Shown here one piece after another: positions 42,234 to 53,879 of a stretch of 64,000 bases of DNA. The position numbers and the translations under genes were made by a program. The DNA is from Amylostereum areolatum (taxonomy: Eukaryota; Basidiomycota; Agaricomycetes; Russulales; Stereaceae), in assembly GCA_012932865.1 (NCBI GenBank), contig SAXG01000087.1:1-64000 (forward strand), written 5' to 3'. The notes below the pieces were generated by a model, which saw only the letters and a list, made by a program, of their open reading frames with translations, was not told the DNA's origin and searched no databases. Position 1 is the first letter of the stretch, and every line of letters starts with the position of its first letter.

Positions 42234-44897
42234 ATGTCGTCCATTTCCGGTGAGTCAGTCTTCCTTTCGCCTTCCTCGTGTCTTACATACTGCCCTCCAG
42301 TTTGTCAAGTGTGCGGTGTGGCGACGCGCATGAACTGCGGCCGATGCAAGGTGGTTTATTACTGCAGTCCCGAGCATCAGAACGAGGTGCGCGCGTCTAT
42401 CCCTCCTTGTCTCTTCCTCTGTTGACCTTCAGCTACAGGATTGGCGCGCCCACCGTCCAAACTGCAAAGCCCCACCACCCATACCTGCCCCTGCCGCCGC
42501 CGACACTCCGGTTCCCACCCTTGGACTTTGTCTCACTCTCGACGACGATGGTGTCCAGTGCTGCAACCCACCCAAATACCCCAAATACGGCGGACGCTGT
42601 CAGATTCACCAGCGTCAATATCAGAGACTGACGAAAACATACAAAGATGCCTCGAGGCGCGTCGACGAAATACCCGATGCAGACATTCCCACCAAGGCGC
42701 AGATTGCGGCTCTCGTTGAACATGTGGAGATAGTCCAAAAGCAAATACGGATGAGGGAACTCTTGGAGGCGATCAGGAAGGAGAAGGTCGGGCGAGAAAT
42801 TCATCATCGGAGGTTTTTCTTGAAAAGTGGGTGATTCGTGAACATTATGGTGAAAGCAAGCTGATGTTTGACGGTGAAACTAGTGGATAGAGGGCACAAG
42901 ATTCGTCTGAATCTGCTCGAAAGGCGGATGGTTGGGGCAGCAGAGGCCTTAGCGGCTTTGCTCAATAGGGTGATCGAGACGCGGAAGGAGTACCTAGATG
43001 CAGATGGCGACTCCGTTGTCGGCCTCGTCGAGGACCTTGAGCGTCAAGCAAAGGAGATGGGAGCAGGAAGGCCCCCCGCAACTGCCAACGGGGATAAACG
43101 TGGTGATGATATATTGAAGACCGTGCTCTCAAAACTTCCGAAGGAGAAGATGAAGAAGCCAAAGGGATCCTCGAAGACCAATGCGCCGGAAGAAGAGGAG
43201 GAGGGGGGGGCTGACTTGATTGAGATACAAATATTTGCGTGCGTCGTTTTCCCGACTAATAACCTAAGTATGAAGCACGGGCCCATCGACATCCCTTAAC
43301 ACTAGGTCTAAAAAGAAGAGCCTAGACAAGCTGTACAAAATCTTCCTACAGACTCGCGAAGAATATCTTGCAGAGCGTCTCAATGACGACGAGCGCGACG
43401 ACCTTGATCTCATTCGGTCCCTTAACATCGTCCGCGACGCCTTGCAACAGTACGGTCGACGTATCGTCCTACAAGATCCCGTTCTCTTCGAGAAGGCCCA
43501 AAACAAAGTATCATGGGAGGATCTCTTCCTCGACATTGAGTTCCAGACAGAGGACTTCCAAAGGCTCGATGTAGGATTTGCGAAGGTCACACATATCGGT
43601 CTTCTTTGGTTCAAGGATTCCGTCATCGAGGCGATTGCAATGTGGCCTAAACCTGGGAAAGCCGGTACCTCTGCCAACGCCGGTGAACAGGGTACGTCCT
43701 CACGGCCGTTTCATGTATGTCTGGCCCTGACGACGAGTATAGGGCATCGACACAAGATACTGGGCCGATGGGTGTATACCTCTTACAACAAGAAACTGAC
43801 GAGCTCCCCGGAAACGTGGTGGGTGCGTAACTATCTGGTCTCCCACATTCAAACGGTTAGTACTTACGCATAGGCGTCCGATATGACAGTATATCTTCGA
43901 TATACTTGGGTCCGTGATTGAACGCGATACCGAGAACCGTTTCATGCGACTCTGCAACAGCTTCGAAGACATGCAGACGCTATTCTCGATTGCCGGATTT
44001 GGACTCATGCCAGTGCCCACCACTTTCGAAAAGTACAGCATCGCGAAAGAGCGTAATGTCCTGACTCAGTGTGGTGTTGTGGTCGCCGATTTTGTCGCAA
44101 CAGCAGCGGGACTGGGACTATTTGGGCTGCCTGCCGGCTCAACAGGACCATTCCCGAGCACAAACCCCGCATCGCGAAGGGGATACATCACCTGGGCAGA
44201 GATGGAGAGTCGATCATACATGTTCGGAGCTGTGCGCAACGAACCCGACGTGTTTACAGACGCGTTCATCAGCGAGCTTAGAGCCAGACCGGACTTGTTC
44301 ATTGTCATCACCCGCTCGGAGACCGATCCTGGTCGCGTCACCGATGAGTATGGAGCAAAAGGCCTGGAGCCCTTCGCCCAGATGCGTATGCGCACATTCG
44401 AGGCGCCGCATGCCTCCTTCGACGAAAGGCCGCGGGGACGCGGTGCATGGGATGTGACGCGCTCAGCTCGAGACGTGTTGTATGGCGATGGACGCTTCAG
44501 AACGAACGGCCCCAACGCACCACCTCGTTCGGAGGCACTTCGTGGGTACATCACCGACCTGGAAGGACCAAAGAGTCCAGGCTGGCTGTTCCACTTCAAG
44601 AAATTTCAAGTCAAGTACTTCGTCATCTTAGATGCGAAGGCGAACACGGACGGAAAGGAAATGATGCGGGAGGTCGAATGGGCGGCGCTTCGGGCAGCGG
44701 GTCTCGTCCAAGGGAAGAGGACCCTGTCGAAGCGGATCAAAGCTATGGATTCACTCATGAAAAAGCGCACGGGCGAGCTCTTCGCGTGGCTGCCTCCGAG
44801 CGTGGCGACAACGGAGTATCGTCCTGTCGAAGAGCGGATGAGAGAGGCTGGGATGGGATGGTTGTTTGACAGGCTTCCTCAGGCCAATAATTGGTGA
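42234..44897 (+). CDS. MYND-type zinc finger protein
   Basis: Short first exon (MSSIS, 42234), then the MYND finger split by an intron: CQVCGVATRMNCGRC, VVYYCSPEHQNELQDWRAH and RPNC give the Cys/His set that binds two zincs and mediates protein contacts. The middle region (TYKDASRRVDEIPDADIPT, IRKEKVGREIHHRRF, LLNRVIETRKEYLDADGDS) is helical and charged and includes a poly-Glu stretch. The C-terminal 330 residues (from about 43887) form a unique domain (FMRLCNSFEDMQTLFSIAGF, SYMFGAVRNEPDVFTDAFI, GWLFHFKKFQVKYFVILDAK). Six or so short introns. The family is common in agaricomycetes without assigned function; nothing catalytic such as a SET domain is seen. Ends at 44897, about 90 bases from the convergent NmrA gene. 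Confidence 0.8.
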
Positions 44898-44987
44898 ACG
44901 ATTACTTACATAGTAATAGACGGAAGTAGTACTCCAGTTTATGTTATGATACCACCGAAAATCAATTCCAAGACCGTACACGATACT

Positions 44988-46240
44988 CTACTTATACAGC
45001 GCAATCCTGGCCATGTCGGGGTACGCGCCCTCACGGTGCTCGGCCGTCTTGAGGATGTCGTTCTCCCACGACCCATCGTAGTTGTTCTCCCGCATCCACG
45101 ACTCGAGTGTATGCCCCTCCGGATGCACCTTCCTCACCCATTCCATGTCCCTCGTGACCACATCCTCCTTCCAGGCCGCCCACCACCCCGTGAAGTTCTT
45201 CCTCCACGTCGTCGACCCGTCGCCCTTGGCCTTCTCACCGGACGCGATCGGAATGTCCGCGTCGACGAGATTCGTGAACCACTCATCGGTCGTCTGCGGC
45301 TCGAAGACGGCGGGCTTGCCTGTGACCTTGGTGAATGTGCGCACAAGGTACTCCCCGTCGACCATGTCGCTCGCGACCTCGAGGTTCTGTCCGGACGTCT
45401 CGGCGGGGTGGTCGAAGATGTAGCGCGCGAAGAAACCAATGTCGGCGAGGGAGATCATCAGGACGTGGCCCTTGTCAATCGGGAGGACGAAGACGTGCGT
45501 GCCGTCGGCGCGTTTGTACATGGGTCCGAACATGTACTGTGCGATGCAAAAGAAGTGAGTGCCTCGTACGATCCACAGACGCGCTCCACCCACCATCTTG
45601 AGCATGTCCAAGTACGCCCCGGTGGTGAGCACCGTCCAAGTCATGTCTTCGTTCGACGGCTGCGCCGCCATCCACTCGCCCACGATCGCCTTGGCGTCCA
45701 TGTGTTCGCTCTTGATCTGTGGGTTGTACCCGCTTTTCTGGAAAGCCAAAAGCGCGCCGCGGTCAGTCTCTTCCCATCGTCCCAAAGACGGGTAAGAAAG
45801 AACTCGCCTTGAAGATATGGTCAAGTCCGCTCCAGACGTAGTGCTTGAGCGTGCCGATCTGCTTTGCGGTCTCGAAGATGCGAATACCCGTCCAAATCTC
45901 GGTCGCCTCGCTCACGTTGAACCCATCCGTGTTCACGAACGCGCCGTACACGCCATGCAACGCTTTCTCGACGGCGGCGATGTCGGTGAACGAGCCTGAC
46001 ATAGGTGAACGTCAGCGGGCCGAAACAGCATTGCACACGAAGACCCTTACCGGTGACGAGCTCGACACCTTGGCCGGCGAGCTCCTGGGCGGACTTGCTG
46101 GTTGGGTCGCGCGTGAGCCCGCGTACGGCGTAGGGCGAAGGAGACCCGTCCTTGGCGGGTGCAAGCAGCTTGTCGATGACTGCACGGCCTTGGGCACCGG
46201 TGGCGCCAATGACGAGAATGAGTTTCTTGGAAGTAAACAT
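44988..46240 (-). CDS. NmrA-like NAD(P)-binding protein, paralogue 2
   Basis: Four exons of 190, 188, 144 and 549 bases (46240-46051, 45995-45808, 45737-45594, 45536-44988), exactly as in the paralogue at 35816-37078; 356 residues. Same Rossmann loop (LVIGATGAQGRAVIDKLL), the same middle signature (HYVWSGLDHIFK, DAKAIVGEWM, VLTTGAYLDMLKM) and C-terminal half. The first residues differ (MFTSKK against MPASKK). Intron 2 again uses a GC donor. Both copies are open, so both are probably functional. Role as for the family: NAD(P)-dependent sensor or reductase. Confidence 0.9.
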
Positions 46241-47153
46241 AGTGAAGTTGATGTCGATGCAGAAAGCTTGTGTGGAGGGGGAAAGTGCAGGAGGGATGTT
46301 CCCTTTACACCCATCGACGTCGGTCTATTTATCCCCTCGACCGCCCCTCTAACATCGCAAAGTAATACCTAAGTTGCTTGAAGTGAAGTGAGTCCTGCGG
46401 CCTGCAAAGCTGCAACACGTCGCAGAGTCGCCTCGGGCACGCCCTCGGGCATCCCTGCGGTCGACAGTCGGCTCCGCTTTACTCACCTGTAAATTGTATT
46501 CGGCGGCGTTCAACGTTGTGATGTCCATATTAGAATGCCCGGTCAGAAGGCCGTCCACGTTGACTGCGAATGAATGAAGTTGAACGATGCTTCCGATAAG
46601 CCTGAGGAGGAAGATATCATGGCACGGTAAGTAACACCGTTGCAGCCTGCAGCGGTAGGCTGGCAAGTCGGAGTCCCTGGCTTGTTGTTCCCAGTTTTTC
46701 CTAGTTTTCTCCCGCGAGAAGTCCGCAACATCTAGGCGATTGACCGATGTATGTAGAACGTTGGGTCGGACTCCGTCGCTGGCACGCAGTCTTGGCGCAA
46801 GCCGAAATGATCACCGCAATTCGCCGGTCTTCCATGCATCATGTCACAGAAGCAAAAGCAAGGTTGGTAAGAGCAGTCATCGGGCTTCGCCTCGTCACCG
46901 ATGCTCCCAACGCAGTGAGTGCCAAGAGGGGGACCAGTCAGCCATATCTGAGTTGATGATAAGTAAACTGGAACAATGTCAGTCCACTGTCCACGCCACA
47001 AACAATCCCACAGAATCGCACGGCCAACCGCGGGGATGCGTAGATAAGCCCCAAACACAATTAGAAGTACACAATAACACGACTTGGTCAAAACAAGCGA
47101 GCGCCGAAAACATAACATACTGACGAGACCGAATGCAAAGCATAACACGCCGC
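46241..47153. other. promoter of NmrA paralogue 2 and gene-free stretch
   Basis: 46320-46500 is the duplicated promoter segment including GGGGATAAATAG on the minus strand. No gene recognised to the MFS stop codon. Confidence 0.45.
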
Positions 47154-49031
47154 TTAGACGTCCACCTCGGAACCCTTCTCCTTCTCCTCAATCTCCTCCG
47201 TCTCGAGCGCAGCAGGAGGATACCGAATGTTAAGCCATCGGTTGACCTGAGCGAGGACCGCGAGAGCCATGACGAACGCGCTATTCATTCCCGCCAGCGT
47301 GAGTCAAACGTGCGTTCGAATAGATTAGAAATTGAACATACCAAGTGGTGGCAAAGCCCTGGACATAACGCGGCCCCGTGCGACTGGGCCAGAGGAAGGT
47401 GCCGTAGATCGACGCGCTGTTGCCTAGAGCATTGACGAAAGCAATCGCGATCGCGCGTTTTTCCGCCGGATGTGTGATCAGGCCCGAGACCCACTGCATA
47501 TAAGTAAGCAAGCAGCAAGGAACGAAAGAAGAGGAAAGAACTCGCCAGTAAAGTCAACGGACACGCCGCATACACCCCCGCGACTGCAAGGCACAGAAAC
47601 GCGTACTTGACCTTGTCATTCTCGACCGCGACAATGACTATGAAACTGACGCCAGCCAGGAGACTCGCGGCCGTGATCCAATGCCCGCGCTCGCGCTGGA
47701 TATCGCTCGCGAAGCAGAAGCCGAGGATGGCGAGGAACGCGACGGCGTAGATTGGGATGGTCATGTATTGTTTGATGTAGCCCTCATACCCGAGTTGACC
47801 GACGAGCGTCGGGATGAAGTACTGGATCGTTTGGGCGCCGGTCGCGAGCATGTACATCACGATAAGCAGCCATGTGCGCCAATCCGTGAAAGCCATCTTC
47901 GCGGCTTCGCCGTGCGAGGGGTTCTGCAAGGGCAAATAGATAAGCACAGAGACGGGAAAGTGAAAGGAAGAGGGACGGGCCGCGATGCTCGAATCCTGCG
48001 TTCCACCAATTCCATCGAGTGCCAGACGTTGAGTAGCGATAAACTGCACGCCAAAGCACATTTAGACAACTCCGTATCGATAAAGAACCAGAAACAACGC
48101 ACGCGCTCCTCAGGTGTCAACCACTTCGTCGTCGCCGGCCAATCCGGCAAGATCAGCCACGCGAAGCATCCAACGAAGCTCGCCGCGACGCCCTCGATGA
48201 GCAAAAGCCACCTCCAGCCTTCCAGCCCCCGAGCGAACCGCAAATTATCCGTGATAACCCCCGCGAGCAAACCAGAGAACGCGCCCGAAACGGCGGTCGC
48301 GGTGTAGAAGAGAGCGTAGCGCTTGGCGAGCTCGTGGCGCTTGTACCAGGAGGAGAAGTAGAAGGCGACGCCGGGCGCGAAACCGGCTTCGACGAACCCG
48401 AGGCAGAAGCGGATGCCGGCGAGTTGCTGATAGTTGGATACGGCGGCCATGCAAGCGGCCACACCGCCCCATATGACGCACAAGCCCGACAGGCTACAAT
48501 AGTATTATGGGTGAAAAGAAGCGGAGAGAGAAAGGGTGTCGGTAGGGCATACAATATGGACGGGCGAACGCGAGTGAGAAACATGTTGGCTGGGACTTCA
48601 AAAATGACGTAGGAGATCTGGAGGGATCGAGCGCGTCGGTAATCGTGAGGGAAGGCCGACGACAGGAGTACACACAAAGAAGACGAGGAGGACGACAGAG
48701 TATTGGGTGTCTGTGAGTGCGAGGTCCTCCGCCATACCGCCCGACTTGGCATTCCCTGCTCGGCATCTCCTGTCAGTGAATCATAGGACAGAGTCAAGAC
48801 TGAGGACAAACCGATGTTGGCTCTGTCGAGGTAGGACATGGTGTACAGCAGCCATATCGTCGGAACCTATCGGCCACGCAGATGAGACAACAGGAGCCAG
48901 CTGGGAACTAAAAAAAGACGACGTACGATGCGCAGGTCGATTTTGCGCAAGAGGCGCCTCTCAGCGTCCGACCCAGGCGAGTACACAAACTCCTCCTTCC
49001 ACTCCTGCTCCTGCTTCTCCGCGAGGGTCAT
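47154..49031 (-). CDS. MFS transporter, anion:cation symporter type
   Basis: Multi-exon membrane carrier starting at 49031 (MTLAEKQEQEWKEEF) and ending at 47154 (EEKEKGSEVDV). Landmarks: LLYTMSYLDRANIG in TM1, ISYVIFEVPANMFLTRVRPS, GVAACMAAVSNYQQLAGIRF, LGFVEAGFAPGVAFYFSSWY, KRHELAKRYALFYTATAVSG, the central loop, then WLLIVMYMLATGAQTIQYFI, AVAFLAILGFCFASDIQRER, WVSGLITHPAEKRAIAIAFV and YGTFLWPSRTGPRYVQGFATT. The order and motifs fit the fungal Dal5/Tna1-like group that imports allantoate, nicotinate and other organic anions; the actual substrate is unknown. It is divergent from the class II aldolase gene, with a MITE-like element in the shared promoter. Confidence 0.88.
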
Positions 49032-49399
49032 GGTGCAAATAGCGATTGCCACTTGAGGTAGGTTACGAAGAACGCGTCTGGGCGAACCAAGGGACCGAAT
49101 CGCGACGCGGTCTGAAACCTCTTGCTTTGTCGTACTGGTTCAGAGGTTGCGGGGGTCCGCGGGGACCCGCAACACCCTGACTGGGCGAAGAACACGACGC
49201 CAAAGACGCGGCATAAGGGCGGTTACGTACAGTTGCGTCCCGTCGTTCGCCAGCTCGCGCGCTCGAACGGCGATCGAAAGAGGGAAAGTGGAAGGGGCGA
49301 CATCAACAATCAATTTGAGTATTTAATCTCTCCGAGCATCACGTGCCCCGGGACAATCCCCGCTCCCGGTCCGCTCCTCCGCGCGGTGACGGTACATAA

Positions 49400-49717
49400 T
49401 AGAGAGTATTTACAACCGGGTTTTCGCCCGACGGCGTGGAGCTCTGGAGTAGCGATGATGGAGCTCAGGGACATCGGTGGTGGGGCCGCTGGCAGCGCGC
49501 CGGGCCCATCGCTGTGACAGATATGTCACGTTGAACGTTCAGATCGTTCAGATCAGGCTGGCACGGCACTCGCAATTTGCCGGGACGTAACGGTCGGTGA
49601 CCCCCAGTCACGGTTGGCCGACTGAGATCCGGAATGAGATTGTAGGTGATGGAGCGTTGGGGTGACCGCCGTGGGGCGTTGGTGTAACTGTCGTGGGGCG
49701 GTTGTAAATACTCTCTA
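49400..49717. mobile_element. MITE-like element, 318 bp, in a divergent promoter
   Basis: Perfect 18-bp inverted repeats TAGAGAGTATTTACAACC (49400-49417) and the complement at 49700-49717; without the outer TA both sides are flanked by TA, the target of Tc1/mariner-type elements. No open frame inside. It sits between the start codons of the MFS gene (49031) and the aldolase gene (49862). Confidence 0.65.
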
Positions 49718-49861
49718 ATGCCCGGTCGATCATCGATCGTCTGCGACTTGGACAGGGCCGGTGTGTCGTCGGCTCCCTTCAATTTCCCCACAAAAGCCAG
49801 TCACATCCCCACATCGTCGTTCACGCCGCTCAGACTTTTGCTTTTCGTGATCTTTTCATCC

Positions 49862-51093
49862 ATGTCGTTCGAGTCTCTCAAAGGCAACCTCACCCTCGAG
49901 ATCCTCTTGAAGGCCGAGCGCGAAGGCTACGGCATCCTCGCCCAAACCTGGTACGTGCTCACCTGCATCAATCCTTCTCCTCCACATCGAATCCTCATTC
50001 CCCAATGGTTTCCACTCAGCTACGACGCCAACCAGGTCATCGCCCTCGTGCGCGCCGCCGAACGCAGTCGCAGCCCCCGCCATCCTCCAGCTCTTCCCCG
50101 TCACCCTCGCCTACGGCGGCGGACCGTTCCTCAAGTTCTGCCTCGATACGTTGGTCATATAATCACTCTCGAAAGATCGTCCGTTTCACGTATCGTACAG
50201 CGCGCACCAGGCCTCCGTCCCCGTTGCCGTTCATCTCGACCATGCGACCGACCCGGAGCACATCGAGCTCGCGCTCAGCCTAGCAGAGAAGGGCATCGCG
50301 TTCGATAGCATCATGGTCGACGCCAGCCATGCTGAAGTGCGCCGCCTGTCCGGTCCCTGCGTCCTAGTCTCATCGTCTCCTCGTTCCTGAATGCAGACTG
50401 ACGAAGAGAACATCGCGCTAGCGCGCCCGCAAGTTGAGCGTGCAGCCAAATCTGGCGTTCTAGTCGAGGTTGAGCTGGGTCGACTCGAAGGTGGCGAGGC
50501 CGGCCTGCGCGTGATCTCGGATGGGAAGCTCACCAACCCGGAAAAGGCGGAGAACTTCATGAAAGAGTGCGGCTTCGTTTCTCCTTTCCCTGTTGCATTC
50601 GGCGGGGGACCTTAACGCACGTACTCTGCAGGACCGGCGCGCTCATTCTCAGCCCGAGTATCGGTAATCTGCATGGGGTCTACCTCAACCCCCCCAACTT
50701 CCGACAAGACATGTACGCCGTTTTCCCCTTTCTGTTTCCTCCCCACACATAACCCTTTTTCCATGAAGCTTGAAGGACCTGAAATCACGTTTTGCCGGCC
50801 GTGTTCCTCTATGTCTCCATGGAACAGACCAGGTTTCCGACGAGCTCTTCAGAGAGTGCATCGCGAACGGTATCTCCAAGGTACTTCCGTCCCCGTCCGT
50901 CTTTTATATCTGCCTTAGACTCACTCTGCGACAGATCAACGTCAACACCTTGGCACGCGAACCATATGCCGCCACTCTTGCGTCCGGCCTGCAGAGCAAG
51001 CCGTTCCCGGAGGCGATCGAAGATGCGACAGAAGCCTTCGCGCGCGTGTGCGACGAATGTTTTGTGCTGTTCGGCTCGGCGGGCAAAGCCTGA
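49862..51093 (+). CDS. class II (zinc) fructose/tagatose-bisphosphate-type aldolase
   Basis: Begins ATG 49862 (MSFESLKGNLTLEILLKAER) and is split by several short introns, the first GTACGT...CTCAG. Class II aldolases cleave ketose-phosphates using a catalytic metal. Readable landmarks: VPVAVHLDHATDPEHIELAL (metal-binding His-x-Asp-His), FDSIMVDASHAE, VLVEVELGRLEGGEAGL, ILSPSIGNLHGVY (second His region), VPLCLHGTDQVSDE (third His region; family members usually have GG after LHG), GISKINVNTLAREPY, ending ECFVLFGSAGKA at 51093. Length is about 300 residues, as for the family. The exact substrate (fructose, tagatose or another sugar acid phosphate) cannot be read. Confidence 0.85.
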
Positions 51094-51548
51094 GAGAAGA
51101 GAGATCACACCGTATCATGTGTGCTTATGAATCTGTGTAGGATATTGGATGCAAGTTTCGATGACGAACGAGTTCAGTGCTCAGCCTGAAGACCTCGGAT
51201 CCTCCGCAAGAGAATCGCGTCCCCCTGCGCCACGCCGCCGTACTACCTTGAGCGGCGCTACGTCAATGACCTGGACGATTCACGATTGGACACCTTGTAC
51301 AATTCCAAAGTTGTCAGTACATAGGATGAGACTATGACTCATGCTGGTCCCCGTGCAGAAGTTCCCGACATCGTCTCCTCGCTCGCCCAGGCGTTGGCAG
51401 TGTAACACTGACACCTATACACATTGAAAATGAAAATGAAAATGAAAATGAAAATGTATGTTACATTGAGACAGTGCACGAACGACGCTCCGCTTTGAAG
51501 TTCTGAAGAGGTGAAGGAATTCAATGTTGACCAGACGCCTTAGAACGA
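51094..51548. other. intergenic region with microsatellite
   Basis: Convergent space between the aldolase and SDR genes; no gene. Contains a TGAAAA hexanucleotide repeat. Confidence 0.45.
51425..51456. repeat. TGAAAA microsatellite
   Basis: About five units of tgaaaa. Confidence 0.85.
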
Positions 51549-52604
51549 CTATCTTCTGGTTAGGTCAGCCACGGAGACTACAGACGCCTCCGCATTTAGC
51601 CTTTCTTTCTCTATGTCCGTCGAGCTCCACACCGGCTCGAACGCGTCCACGTTCTCCGCGATAATCTTCAGCTTCGCCTTCATCCAGGCACCGCAGTCGG
51701 GACCGAGCGGCACGCGCGTCCACTCGCGCTTCCCGCCCTGCGCCTCGACGAGGCCCTTGGCCAGCCCCGTGCCCGAGACAACCTCGAACATCCGCGCGGC
51801 AGCCTTGACCACGTCTCCGACCTTCCCCTCGTCCAAATGCATCTGCAGCACGCGGCCCAGCGCGCCGTGGCCCTGCGCGTGGTCCGTATACGCTCCCGTC
51901 GGCCGCACCTCCCGCGCGTGCGCCTTGGCCGTCGCGAGGAAGTTCGTCGGGAAGAGGCCGGGCACGACGATGAGCGCGCGGACGTGGTACGGCGCGAGCT
52001 CGCCGCTCAGGGCTTCGGTGAACGCGTCGAGGGCGGCTTTGGACGCGTTGTATGCGCCGAGTCCCGGGCCGCCCGCGAAGCCGACGATGGAGGAAACGTT
52101 GAGGATGTGGCCGGATTGTTGGGCGCGGAAGGTGGGGAGGAGGGCTTGGATGAGGGCGAGGGGCCCGTACAGGTTTGTTTGAAATTGAGCGTGGATGTCG
52201 GCGAGGCTGGAGGGGAGGGAAAGGACATCAGGGAGGGCTGAATAGGGAGCGAAGAGATGGCGTACTCGAGTTCTTCGACGGGGCCTTGCTGGACGTATCC
52301 GGCGTTGTTCACTAGCACGTCGATGCGTCCGTGGATGGCCACGGCCTGTTCTGCGGCTCCTTTGATGTGGTCGACGGAAGCGCTGGGGTTGAGAGACAGT
52401 GGAGAGGCGTCCTGCAAGGAGGCGGGGAGCTTGGAGACGTCCCGAGCGGCGGCGATGACCTGGATCGTCCAAAGGAATGAGTACAACCTCTGGAGTGGCG
52501 ATAAGATCGCGGCATACCTTATCGCCCTGGGATAGAACATAAGCCGCGAGCGCAAGTCCCAGGCCAGAGTTGGCACCAGTGATAAGCCAAACGCGTGCAG
52601 ACAT
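51549..52604 (-). CDS. classical short-chain dehydrogenase/reductase
   Basis: Three main exons from 52604 (MSARVWLITGANSGLGLALA) to the stop at 51549. The cofactor loop TGANSGLG is followed by an intron, then SRIDVLVNNAGY-type text (GRIDVLVNNAGYVQQGPVEE), a second intron, and the catalytic exon: FQTNLYGPLALIQALLPTF, SGHILNVSSIVGFAG (Ser), GLGAYNASKAALDAFTEAL (Tyr-x3-Lys). The C-terminal part binds the substrate. Family members reduce or oxidise small alcohols and ketones with NAD(P)(H) in the cytosol; the substrate is unknown. Confidence 0.9.
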   Translation of the reverse strand: MSARVWLITGANSGLGLALAAYVLSQGDKVCRDLIATPEVVLIPLDDPGHRRRSGRLQAPRLLAGRLSTVSQPQRFRRPHQRSRRTGRGHPRTHRRASEQRRIRPARPRRRTRVRHLFAPYSALPDVLSLPSSLADIHAQFQTNLYGPLALIQALLPTFRAQQSGHILNVSSIVGFAGGPGLGAYNASKAALDAFTEALSGELAPYHVRALIVVPGLFPTNFLATAKAHAREVRPTGAYTDHAQGHGALGRVLQMHLDEGKVGDVVKAAARMFEVVSGTGLAKGLVEAQGGKREWTRVPLGPDCGAWMKAKLKIIAENVDAFEPVWSSTDIEKERLNAEASVVSVADLTRR

Positions 52605-53879
52605 ACTTCAGGTAGGAGAGGGGTGGTGTGCGGTGTTGTGTCAGTGGGACGATGTTCTCTGGGACGGTGCCAGTGGGAGGTTCTCTGCCATTTAAAAAGA
52701 GAGAGCGAGAGTGGATCCACCGGAGAGATGTGGGTGTTCGCATGGCCCGGAGTGCATCTTAGAACCGGGAGAGAACGGGTGATGTGTGGAAGACATGGGG
52801 AAGTGCACTGGGAAGAAGGTCGGCTTGAGGCTGACTCACGTCGCATTGCTTGTGGGTTTCCCGTGTCCCGTGTGGGTCGATGATTCGATGCAGATGTATG
52901 GGGCCCAGAGCTTACGACGTTGGCGGAGGGTTTTGTTCGCCTCAGCTGAGGGACTAACATTGAGGACCGGCGGTTAGACACGGATGGAACGCTCCAAAAG
53001 CTCCGCTGCACGCTGATCGGCGTGGGTGGATATACCTGGAGCTTCGATGAGCGCGCTCGCCGCTCTACGATACTAGCACTAAATCGTATATCGAGGTTGG
53101 TCTGTCACTGGAATACGGTTCAACGTTTGAAAGTTCGAGGACAGTTAGGAGACACTCACAGATCACGAAGGGTCGAAGTCGAAGTGTGTAATCGCTCTTC
53201 TGGAGACACAATGGACAAGCGTTAGGTTTCTGGATCTTCGGAAGAGTGCTTCAACAGTGGATCAGGAAACGGCGATGCCTACATTAATGGCATCGCGCAA
53301 CAACGAGGGCCACCTTCCCCGGGTCATAACATGCTTCTAGAAATCTACGTGAGTCGAGGGGTAGAGTTAAGACTTAGTCTATAGTCACTTCAAGAGGCAG
53401 TGGGCCGCCACAGACTTGGAGTACATAGTAGGGGAAAGATGCGGGATGGGGATGATGTTGGGAATCCCGGGACGAATGACGATCTATCCGGACGGAGATC
53501 GAAGCATGCGATCTATCCGGGTGATTGCAGAATCTATCCGGGTTATGTAAGTACGTTACGTCGTCGATCTCTGAGAGTCTGAAGCAATTTATTCCTCCAT
53601 CCTCCTGACAGCCACTGAGCCACGTCTGAGTGACTGAATCCATATACACCTCCCGGCCGCGGCGCACCATTACCCGTATGTTCCGGTGAGGAAGAGCGCG
53701 TACCACCCATGACCTCGTAGCGAACAAGGGGGTCTGGACCATTTTAGACCAGCTTAGTACTTGGGGAATCATCGCCCTTCTGCTCACGGGAGGTTTATAA
53801 CTAGGCTGTTGGTCACACGTCATTTCGCTACTGGAAACTCCATTTCCGAGTCCCATTTTCACAAACCTTCGCCACCGCC
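52605..53879. other. stretch with no recognised gene
   Basis: Promoters of the divergent SDR and epimerase genes. A motif gatctatccgg (third copy shortened) recurs three times at about 53475-53540. No gene recognised. Confidence 0.45.
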
